64,000 nucleotides of DNA from positions 1-64,000 of the forward strand of contig UQXZ01000002.1 in the NCBI GenBank assembly GCA_900545225.1. The letters run 5' to 3'. A program made the translations under genes and the position numbers. This DNA is from an uncultured Eubacteriales bacterium (GTDB lineage Bacteria; Bacillota; Clostridia; Lachnospirales; Lachnospiraceae). Positions 18,348 to 25,970 of this stretch are shown here, piece after piece (positions within the stretch are counted from its first letter, which is position 1; the number at the start of each line of letters is the position of its first letter). The notes beneath the pieces are model-generated. The model searched no databases, was not told where the DNA came from, and worked only from the letters and a program-made list of their open reading frames with translations.

Positions 18348-19243
18348 TGGCATTAAACGCAAAAAATCTAAATGAAGAAGAATTCTTTTTCGGACATAAA
18401 GCCTGTCCCGGATGTGGAGGAAGTCTGGCTTTAAGAATAGCTCTTAAGGTGCTTGGAGAGCGTTCCGTTGCAGTTATACCTGCAGGATGTATGTCTGCGG
18501 TAAGTTTTAACTTCCCACAGCTCTGTTTCTCCAATAATGCCATTATTTCTACATTTGCAGGTACAGCTTCAATGCTTACAGGAATAGAGGCAGGACTCAG
18601 GGCGCAGGGAATAACAGATTTCCAGGCAGTAGGTCTTGCAGGAGACGGCGGAACAGCCGATATCGGAATTCAGGCATTATCCGGAGCAATCGACAGAAAT
18701 GACAACATACTCTACATTTGCTACGACAACGAAGCATATATGAATACTGGAATGCAGAAGAGTTCTCTTACACCATATGGAGCTGCAACAACTACAACTC
18801 CTGATGGAAGAGTAATTCATGGCAACCTCAGACCGAAAAAGAATATGTTTGAAATTATAGCTGCACATGATATTCCATATGCGGCAACAGCAAGTATCGG
18901 ATATATAAATGACTTTATGAACAAGGTGGAAAAGGCATCTAAGATAAAGGGTACAAAATATATCCACGTTATAGCTCCGTGTCACACAGGCTGGGGAATC
19001 AAACCTGATATAACAGTGGACATTGCGAAGGAGATCGTTGACTGCGGTTTATGGTATCTGGCGGAATATGAAAATGGTGAATACACATTAAACAGAAGAC
19101 CTAAAGAGTTTTCAGATGTGGGCGAATACCTTAGAAGACAGGGCAGATTCAAACATCTTACAGATGACGATATAGAGCTTGTAAAACAGTCAAGAGACAG
19201 AAAATGGGAATTTATAAATAAGAACTTTAAAACTACAGGTTAA
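18347..19243 (+). CDS. 2-oxoacid:ferredoxin oxidoreductase beta subunit (TPP-binding)
   Basis: The beta subunit (298 residues) carries the cluster and thiamine-binding motifs: HKACPGCGGSLALRIAL, AGCMSAV, and the TPP motif GDGGTADIGI with YDNEAYMNTGMQKS. It shares the TAATG junction with alpha. Together with the three upstream genes it forms a complete enzyme. Confidence 0.94.
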   Translation: MALNAKNLNEEEFFFGHKACPGCGGSLALRIALKVLGERSVAVIPAGCMSAVSFNFPQLCFSNNAIISTFAGTASMLTGIEAGLRAQGITDFQAVGLAGDGGTADIGIQALSGAIDRNDNILYICYDNEAYMNTGMQKSSLTPYGAATTTTPDGRVIHGNLRPKKNMFEIIAAHDIPYAATASIGYINDFMNKVEKASKIKGTKYIHVIAPCHTGWGIKPDITVDIAKEIVDCGLWYLAEYENGEYTLNRRPKEFSDVGEYLRRQGRFKHLTDDDIELVKQSRDRKWEFINKNFKTTG

Positions 19244-19271
19244 AATTACGGATTAAAACAGGTGAAGATAA

Positions 19272-20606
19272 ATGAGCAGGGATGTAAACAGTAAATATTG
19301 GGATGAAGAATTAGAAACGCTCCCCAGAGAGGAGCTTGAAAAAAGACAGCTTGAAGATTTAAAGGAAATCGTAAAGTTTGCATATGACAATGCACCTTAC
19401 TACAAGCGTTCATTTGATGAAGCAGGTGTTAAGCCTGAGGATATTAAGGAACTTTCAGATATCGAAAAGTTTCCATTTGTAGACAAGAAAACTCAGAGAG
19501 ATACTCAGGGTGTTGGATCATTTTTAGGTGAATTATGTGCAGTACCTGAAGAAGATGTTGTATTTATTTCTACATCTTCAGGTTCTACAGGAGTTCCAAC
19601 AGTAAGTCCGTTTACAAAGAAGGACTTTGACGAATTCCAGGAAACAGAGAGCCGCTGGTTCTGGCAGATCGGAATGAGACCTAAGGACAGATACTTACAC
19701 GGTCTTAACTTCTCGCTTTACGTTGGAGGCCCTGACGTTATCGGAGCTCAGAACCTCGGTGCATTATGTATCTGGGGCGGAACTCTTCCAAGTGAAAGAC
19801 TCTTATTTGTATTAAAGACATACCAGCCAACAATCATGTGGACCAGTCCTTCATATGCTTGGCAGCTTGGTGAAAAGGCATTACAGGCAGGCATTGATCC
19901 AAAGAAGGATCTTAACATTAAGAAAATTATCGTTGCCGGTGAGCTCGGTGGATCAATCGGTGCAACAAGAAAGGCCATTGAGGACTTATGGGGAGCAGAA
20001 ATCTTTGACTTCTACGGCTTATCCGACATTTTCGGAGCATGTGCAGCCATGTGTGAAGAAAAGGACGGTCTCCACATTGCAGAGAACCACATCCTTGTTG
20101 AAACAGTTGATATTAACACAGGTGAGGTGCTTCCTCCAGGGGAGGTTGGTGAGCTTGTATTTACAACATTAAGAAAGCATGCAAGACCTCTTATCCGTTT
20201 CAGAACAGGTGATATCGGAAGAATTGACACAGGCAAGTGTAAGTGCGGAAGAACACACGGAAGAATCTATATTAACGGAAGAAAGGATGACATGTTCATT
20301 ATTTCAGCCGTAAATGTATTCCCGAGTGACATTGAAGCAGTTGTTCGTGATATTAAGGGAATTACAGGTGAATACAGAATCAGAGTATTTGAAGAAAACT
20401 TCGCCTGCAGATACAGCGTTGAAATTGAAAAGAACCAAGGCAGCACAGAAAATGATATCGAAGTTGCTGAAAGAGTAAGCACTGCATTAAAGAGCAGAAT
20501 CGGCGTAAAGCCTGCATCAGTAACTATACATGAGTACGGAGAACTTGATACTCGTTCAGAGCACAAATCAAGCAGAGTTATTGATGAGAGAAAAACAAAC
20601 AAATAA
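19272..20606 (+). CDS. paaK: Phenylacetate-CoA ligase-type adenylating enzyme
   Basis: The protein (444 residues, normal for PaaK) has the AMP-binding P-loop STSSGSTGVPTVSPF, the adenylate motif FDFYGLSDIFG, FRTGDIGRID and the C-terminal RKDDMFIISAVNVFPSDIE. It makes an acyl-CoA from an aryl or branched acid, CoA and ATP, or works in reverse. SD AGGTGA precedes ATG 19272. Its position after the oxidoreductase links the two: acid to acyl-CoA to 2-oxoacid, or the reverse. The exact acid is not determined; PaaK symbols are widely applied to enzymes acting on other acids. Confidence 0.88.
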   Translation: MSRDVNSKYWDEELETLPREELEKRQLEDLKEIVKFAYDNAPYYKRSFDEAGVKPEDIKELSDIEKFPFVDKKTQRDTQGVGSFLGELCAVPEEDVVFISTSSGSTGVPTVSPFTKKDFDEFQETESRWFWQIGMRPKDRYLHGLNFSLYVGGPDVIGAQNLGALCIWGGTLPSERLLFVLKTYQPTIMWTSPSYAWQLGEKALQAGIDPKKDLNIKKIIVAGELGGSIGATRKAIEDLWGAEIFDFYGLSDIFGACAAMCEEKDGLHIAENHILVETVDINTGEVLPPGEVGELVFTTLRKHARPLIRFRTGDIGRIDTGKCKCGRTHGRIYINGRKDDMFIISAVNVFPSDIEAVVRDIKGITGEYRIRVFEENFACRYSVEIEKNQGSTENDIEVAERVSTALKSRIGVKPASVTIHEYGELDTRSEHKSSRVIDERKTNK

Positions 20607-20654
20607 AACATTAAAATTAACTACCCCAATAACAAACTAATTAATTAAATTGTG

Positions 20655-20700
20655 AATTGCCATCTGCATTTAGATATCTGATCGAATGCGGGTGGCAATT
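20655..20700. repeat. Long imperfect inverted repeat
   Basis: AATTGCCATCTGCAT (20655-20669) and ATGCGGGTGGCAATT (20686-20700) pair at 13 of 15 positions around a 16-base loop. It lies 49 bases after paaK. Only short T-runs flank it, so it is a weak terminator at best. It may be a transcript 3' end stabiliser or an old insertion remnant. Confidence 0.45.
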
Positions 20701-20837
20701 TGCATGCAGATTTAATCGTATGCAATTAGAATTACAATTTTCCATGTTATCTGATAAAATAAAGAAAAATATCAGGGATTTGATAAATGGTGCCTGTTTT
20801 GATAAATACAATGACTGCACCATTTATATATGGAAAT

Positions 20838-21638
20838 ATGAGTGAGAGAATAGACGATTTAGAAATAAACGGTTTTAAAATAATTCAGGACACAGCGTTA
20901 TTCTGTTATGGAATGGACGCTGTTCTTTTGTCTGCATTTGCAAATGCTTCAAAGAAGAATAAATGCCTGGATCTGTGTACCGGTAACGGAATAGTACCAC
21001 TTCTTATGTACGCAAAGGGAAAGGGCGTTGACTGGACGGGGGTTGAACTTCAGAAGCCATGTGCAGATCTTGCAAAAAGAAATATGGAATTAAATAATGT
21101 CTCCGGGCATATTGAAATAGTTGAAGGAAATCTCTGCGACATCCCTAAAGGAAAGCTGTATATAAGTAAGAGGGATAATCATATAATATGTGATCCGGAT
21201 TCAGCGGAATCATTAAATGATAAGTCTGATTTTAAGGATAAATTTGATGTGGTAACCTGCAATCCGCCATATATGAAGGTGGGAACAGGATTTAAAAATC
21301 CGGAAAGCGCCGTGGCTATAGCAAGGCATGAGGTGGAATGCGATTTCGGAGATGTTGCAAAGGCCTGCTCCCACAGCTTAAAGTTAAAGGGAAAGGCATT
21401 TTTCGTACACAGACCAAAGCACCTTATAGCTATTCTGGAAGATTTAAGAAGGGAACATCTGGAGCCGAAGAGAATACAAATGGTTCATTCATTTGCTCAT
21501 TCACCTGCAACACTTGTGCTGATTGAAGCCGTAAAGGGCGGAGGAGAGCAGCTGGTTGTGGAAAGTCCTCTTATAATATATAAAGAAGAGGGAGAATATA
21601 CGGATGAATTGCTCAGGTTATACGGAAAGCTGGATTAA
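20838..21638 (+). CDS. trmN6: tRNA1(Val) adenine-37 N6-methyltransferase-like (YabB)
   Basis: The protein has the Rossmann SAM motif CLDLCTGNGIVPLLM and the N6-adenine catalytic motif NPPYMKVG. Relatives methylate A37 of tRNA1(Val); some are only generic methyltransferases. The start is uncertain: ATG 20838 gives MSERIDDLEINGFKIIQD, which aligns with the family start, while 20787 and 20811 are in-frame alternatives with no better ribosome site. The yabB-yabC neighbour order of B. subtilis is kept with the next gene. Confidence 0.82.
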   Translation: MSERIDDLEINGFKIIQDTALFCYGMDAVLLSAFANASKKNKCLDLCTGNGIVPLLMYAKGKGVDWTGVELQKPCADLAKRNMELNNVSGHIEIVEGNLCDIPKGKLYISKRDNHIICDPDSAESLNDKSDFKDKFDVVTCNPPYMKVGTGFKNPESAVAIARHEVECDFGDVAKACSHSLKLKGKAFFVHRPKHLIAILEDLRREHLEPKRIQMVHSFAHSPATLVLIEAVKGGGEQLVVESPLIIYKEEGEYTDELLRLYGKLD

Positions 21639-21778
21639 GCTGAAATAATCTGGGTAGATAGTATTAGCCCAATATTATTTTCAAATGAGATTTTTAAATA
21701 ATATTATAAAAAACACTCTCATCGGATGGTATGCCGATGGATATTGAGATAACAGACATATTTTTACAGGATAAGATT

Positions 21779-22648
21779 ATGCAGAACGAATCAGATAATT
21801 ATAGAAAAACAGGTACGCTGTATTTATGCGCCACACCTATAGGAAACTTAGAGGATATAACATTGCGTGTACTCAGAACTCTTAAGGAAGTGGATGTTAT
21901 TGCAGCGGAAGATACAAGAAACAGTATACATTTGCTCAATGCCTATGAGATTAACACTCCACTTACAAGTTATCACGAGTACAATAAGGTATCAAAGGCT
22001 AAGACACTTGTACAAAAACTTTTAAACGGAGAAAATATCGCATTAATAACAGACGCTGGAACACCTGCCATTTCAGATCCGGGTGAGGAAATTGTTAAGC
22101 AGTGCATTGAAGCGGGAATTAAGGTAACTTCACTTCCGGGAGCATGTGCATGTATAACAGCCCTTACAATAAGTGGAGAGGATACAAGAAGATTTGCGTT
22201 CGAGGCATTTTTACCTACTGATAAAAAGCTTAGAAACAGAATTCTTGATGAATTAAAGGAAGAGACAAGAACAATGATCATGTATGAGTCTCCGCACCAT
22301 CTTGTAAGAACACTTGCTGAGCTTAAGGAGATATTTGGCGGTGACAGACACGTGGCTGTTATCAGAGAGCTTACAAAGCTCCATGAAACAGCACTTCATA
22401 TGACTCTTGATGAGGTTATAAGATATTACGAATCAAATGATCCGAGAGGGGAGTATGTTATCGTAATTGCCGGCAAAAGCATGGAACAGCAGGATGAAGA
22501 AAATAAGCGCAAATGGGAAGAAATGCCACTTGAAGACCATATGAAACATTATGAAAATCAGGGAATGGACAGAAAGAGCGCCATGAAGGCAGTTGCTGCT
22601 GACAGAGGTGTTTCAAAAAGCGTTATTTACAAGCAGCTGTTAGACTGA
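21779..22648 (+). CDS. rsmI: 16S rRNA C1402 2'-O-methyltransferase
   Basis: RsmI adds the 2'-O-methyl of m4Cm1402 in the ribosomal P site. The tetrapyrrole-methylase-fold motifs are LYLCATPIGNLEDITLRVLR, AAEDTRNS, and ITDAGTPAISDPGEE. A helical C-terminal DNA-like tail ends SVIYKQLLD. ATG 21779 is preferred because AGGATA lies seven bases upstream and leaves a short N-terminus as in homologues; ATG 21731 is an in-frame alternative adding 16 residues. About 289 residues. Confidence 0.93.
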   Translation: MQNESDNYRKTGTLYLCATPIGNLEDITLRVLRTLKEVDVIAAEDTRNSIHLLNAYEINTPLTSYHEYNKVSKAKTLVQKLLNGENIALITDAGTPAISDPGEEIVKQCIEAGIKVTSLPGACACITALTISGEDTRRFAFEAFLPTDKKLRNRILDELKEETRTMIMYESPHHLVRTLAELKEIFGGDRHVAVIRELTKLHETALHMTLDEVIRYYESNDPRGEYVIVIAGKSMEQQDEENKRKWEEMPLEDHMKHYENQGMDRKSAMKAVAADRGVSKSVIYKQLLD

Positions 22649-22745
22649 TGATTAATAAGTAGTGTGTTCGCAGGCAGTGAGCAGAATTTTCCGGCAGCGG
22701 GATTTGTGTGTCTGAGAATACAATATAGAAGAAATAGGAGTTTAT

Positions 22746-23582
22746 ATGTTAAAAATAGGATGCCATTTATCTGCCACAAAAGGCTTTATGCATATGGGCA
22801 AAACAATCGTGAAAATGGGTGGCAATACATTTCAGTATTTTTCAAGAAATCCGAGAGGCGGAAAGGCCAAGGCCCTTGATGAAAAGGACTGTGCATACTT
22901 TCGTGTATTCTGTGAGGAAAATGGTATAGAGCAGATTTTATGCCATGCTCCATATACACTTAACACATGTTCAAAGGACGAAAGCATAAGAATATTTGCC
23001 AGAGATACAATGAAGGACGACTTAGAGCGTATGGAATATGTACCCGGCAATATGTATAACTTCCATCCTGGAAGTCATGTAGGTCAGGGAGTTGAAAAAG
23101 GCATAGATTTTATTGTTGAAGCTCTTGATGAGGTTATGACAGATGATATGCACACAACAGTACTTCTTGAGACTATGGCAGGTAAGGGAACTGAAATAGG
23201 TTCAAAGTTTGAAGAAATTGCAGAGATAATAAAGAGAGCGAAACTCGGTCATAAGATTGGCGTATGTATGGATACATGTCACGTATATGACGCAGGTTAT
23301 GACATTGTTAATGACCTTGACGGTGTACTGGAAGAGTTCGACAGAGTTATAGGCCTGGACAGATTAAAGGCAATTCATATAAATGATTCAAAGAATCCAT
23401 TTGAAAGTCATAAGGACAGACACGAGAAAATCGGTGAGGGTTCAATCGGAATGGAAGCATTTGAAAGAATAATAAATCATGAAGCTTTAAGAAATCTGCC
23501 ATTTTACCTTGAAACACCTAATGAGGAAGAGGGCTACATCAAGGAGATTTCGATGCTTAAAAATCTTTACAAAGATATGTAA
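22746..23582 (+). CDS. nfo: Endonuclease IV (AP endonuclease)
   Basis: Endonuclease IV cuts 5' to abasic sites in base-excision repair. The protein (278 residues, normal) has the TIM-barrel start LKIGCHLSATKGF and zinc-ligand motifs NFHPGSH, ETMAGKG, CMDTCHVYDAGYD and HINDSK. ATG 22746 follows AGGAGTTTAT. Confidence 0.95.
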   Translation: MLKIGCHLSATKGFMHMGKTIVKMGGNTFQYFSRNPRGGKAKALDEKDCAYFRVFCEENGIEQILCHAPYTLNTCSKDESIRIFARDTMKDDLERMEYVPGNMYNFHPGSHVGQGVEKGIDFIVEALDEVMTDDMHTTVLLETMAGKGTEIGSKFEEIAEIIKRAKLGHKIGVCMDTCHVYDAGYDIVNDLDGVLEEFDRVIGLDRLKAIHINDSKNPFESHKDRHEKIGEGSIGMEAFERIINHEALRNLPFYLETPNEEEGYIKEISMLKNLYKDM

Positions 23583-23662
23583 TTATAGTTACAATATAAT
23601 GTTGTAGTTTAAATTATATTGTTGCTTAGTGAAAGATAACAATTTAGTGATGTATATAGTTG

Positions 23663-23693
23663 AAACTGCACATACCAATGTGCAGTTTTTATT
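23663..23693 (+). terminator. Strong terminator just before the glycosyltransferase operon
   Basis: AAACTGCACAT and ATGTGCAGTTT form a perfect 11-bp stem with loop ACCA, followed by TTTATT. It ends 12 bases before the ATG of the next gene, overlapping the space where a leader would lie. It terminates nfo. It must also affect any transcript that starts in 23583-23662 and enters the glycan genes. Confidence 0.9.
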
Positions 23694-23705
23694 GTGGAGT
23701 TGTAA

Positions 23706-24761
23706 ATGAAATTAATAATACAGGTTCCGTGTTATAACGAGGCGGAAACTTTGACAATTGCACTTAATGCTTTGCCAAAGCATATTGATGGAATAGACGA
23801 AATAGAATATCTCGTTATTGATGACGGTAGTAAGGATGATACTGAAAGAGTCGCAAGAGAATGGGGCGTTAACTATATAGTAAAGCAGAGAAGAAACAAG
23901 GGTCTTGCAAAGGGCTTTATGAAGGGGCTTGATTTCTGTCTTAAAAATGGCGCTGACATTATAGTTAATACTGATGCGGATAACCAGTATGTGGCTGAAG
24001 ATATCGAGAAAATCGTAAGACCAATTATCGAAAAGAAGGCTCATATCGTTATTGGTGAGAGACCGATCGATGAAACTGAGCATTTCTCACCACTTAAGAA
24101 AAAGCTTCAGCACTTCGGAAGCTGGGTTGTAAGAAAGGCCAGTGGAACTGATATTCCTGATGCACCAAGTGGATTCAGAGCATTCTCAAGACAGGCTGCA
24201 TTAAAAATGTATGTTATTAACGAATATACATATACATTAGAGACAATCGTTCAGGCAGGACAGGAGAAAATGACAATAATGTCAGTTCCTATCAGAACTA
24301 ATCCTGAGCTTAGAGAGTCACGTCTCTTCAAGAGTATGGGTGGATATGTACGTCGTTCAATGATGACAATCATAAGAGCAACTTTAGTATATAAGCCACT
24401 TAAGTTCTTTATGACACTTGGACTTATTCTCGGTGGAATTGGTGCGGCATTCTATATCAGATACCTTGTATTTTATTTTATGGGGCTTGGAGCAGGACAT
24501 ACACAGGGGCTTATATTTGCATCCATGATGATTATTCTTGGATTTATATCCATAATCGGCGGATTGCTTGGAGACCTGTTCTTTGCCAACAGAAAACTGT
24601 TACAGGATATCAGATATCACAATCGAAAAGCAGAATTTGATGCTGCATGCGGTAAAGATCCGGTGGAATATGAAGATATTGAAATTATCGATGTAAACAG
24701 AGATAAAGCAACTCAGGATAAAGAAATTCATAAGGATATTCCTGATGAAAAGGAATCTTAA
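23706..24761 (+). CDS. GT2 polyprenyl-phosphate sugar synthase-like protein
   Basis: The N-terminal GT2 domain (residues 1-220) reads LIIQVPCYNEAETLTIAL, VIDDGSKDDTE and the metal-binding NTDADNQY. Two C-terminal membrane segments follow (about 233-255 and 268-290) and a charged cytoplasmic tail. This matches the dolichyl/polyprenyl-phosphate mannose or glucose synthase class. The membrane-bound sugar-lipid it makes is the usual donor for GT-C enzymes, two of which follow. GTGGAG precedes ATG 23706. Confidence 0.87.
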   Translation: MKLIIQVPCYNEAETLTIALNALPKHIDGIDEIEYLVIDDGSKDDTERVAREWGVNYIVKQRRNKGLAKGFMKGLDFCLKNGADIIVNTDADNQYVAEDIEKIVRPIIEKKAHIVIGERPIDETEHFSPLKKKLQHFGSWVVRKASGTDIPDAPSGFRAFSRQAALKMYVINEYTYTLETIVQAGQEKMTIMSVPIRTNPELRESRLFKSMGGYVRRSMMTIIRATLVYKPLKFFMTLGLILGGIGAAFYIRYLVFYFMGLGAGHTQGLIFASMMIILGFISIIGGLLGDLFFANRKLLQDIRYHNRKAEFDAACGKDPVEYEDIEIIDVNRDKATQDKEIHKDIPDEKES

Positions 24762-24779
24762 TATCAAAGGAGAGTAAAT

Positions 24780-25970
24780 ATGTCTAAGCGCAGGGTGTTG
24801 GTGATTGCAACAACATTCCCAAGATGGAATGGTGACAGTGAGCCGAGATTCATACTGGATTTTGCCAAGTCTTTATTGCCATATGCAGATGTTACCGTAC
24901 TGGTTCCTTCGTCGCCGGGAGCTCTCGATAAAGAGGTTATGGAGGGTGTAAAGGTTGAGCGTTTCCACTATTTCCCTGTACACGAGAAGGAAACACTTAC
25001 AGCTCCGGGTGCCATGGTATCAAGAATAAAGGAAGACAAAAAACGCGGTCTCCTCTTACCTTTCTTCTATAAGGCATTTATCAGAGAGATACAGAACAGA
25101 ATAGGTACATTTGACGTGCTTCATGCCAACTGGGCAATCCCTGGCGGATACATTGCTTATCAGGCTCTTAAAATGACAAATGTTCCATATGTTATTACAT
25201 GTCATGGAAGTGATATTAACAGCCTTAACAATTCTGTTTTTATTAATATGAAGAAAAAGGCGCTTGCAAATGCATGGGGAGTAACTACTGTTTCTTCTGA
25301 TCTTATGAGCAATACATTAAAACTGTATCCTCATAGAAAAAATGCTGTTATATCCATGGGTGTTGATGTAAGTAAATTCGGTGAGCAGCACCGCAAAGAC
25401 AATTACTTTAAGCAGAATGGTAAAAAGGTAGCTCTTTTCGTAGGCCGTCTTGTTGGAGTTAAGGGCACTGAATATGCCATCAGAGCCATGGAACATATTC
25501 AAAATACCAGACTGGTAATTGTAGGTGACGGTGAGCTTAAGAAGGAGCTTAAAAAACTTGCGTCAGGGCTTAAGGACAAGCTTGCTGCCGTTAATTCAGA
25601 TATAGTATTTGCCGGAGCTAAGACACATGACAAGTTAAAGACTATCTATGCATCGGCAGATGTACTGGTTATGCCAAGTGTTACGGCAGAAGCAAAAGAG
25701 GGGTTTGGAATTGTTCTTCTTGAAGCTGCAAGTTCAAAGCTTCCAATTGTGGCAAGTAATTCAGGCGGTATTCCTACATTGATTAAGGATGGGGAAAATG
25801 GTCTCCTTACTGAAGAAAGAGATGTAGAGGGTATAGCGGAGGCTATTAATAAAGTATTTAACGATTCCGCTTTAAGGGATAAGTTAACGGAAAATGCATA
25901 TAAAACTGCACTTGAATATGATTATTCTGTGATTGGAAGAAAATATGCAGAATTTATGAGGTTAGTATGA
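24780..25970 (+). CDS. GT4-family glycosyltransferase
   Basis: The protein (396 residues) has the GT-B fold: an N-terminal acceptor domain with ATTFPRWNGDSEPRF and HANWAIPGGYIAY, a donor domain with ALFVGRLVGVKGTEYAI, and the E-x7-E motif in FGIVLLEAASSKLPIVASN. Sugar and acceptor are not known. AAAGGAGAG precedes ATG 24780. The stop overlaps the start of the next gene (ATGA), so the two are translated together. Confidence 0.92.
   Translation: MSKRRVLVIATTFPRWNGDSEPRFILDFAKSLLPYADVTVLVPSSPGALDKEVMEGVKVERFHYFPVHEKETLTAPGAMVSRIKEDKKRGLLLPFFYKAFIREIQNRIGTFDVLHANWAIPGGYIAYQALKMTNVPYVITCHGSDINSLNNSVFINMKKKALANAWGVTTVSSDLMSNTLKLYPHRKNAVISMGVDVSKFGEQHRKDNYFKQNGKKVALFVGRLVGVKGTEYAIRAMEHIQNTRLVIVGDGELKKELKKLASGLKDKLAAVNSDIVFAGAKTHDKLKTIYASADVLVMPSVTAEAKEGFGIVLLEAASSKLPIVASNSGGIPTLIKDGENGLLTEERDVEGIAEAINKVFNDSALRDKLTENAYKTALEYDYSVIGRKYAEFMRLV

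Noticed and set aside
22664..22879. 71-residue frame overlapping the nfo start
   Set aside because: It is another frame of nfo; the nfo frame has the motifs and the ribosome site.
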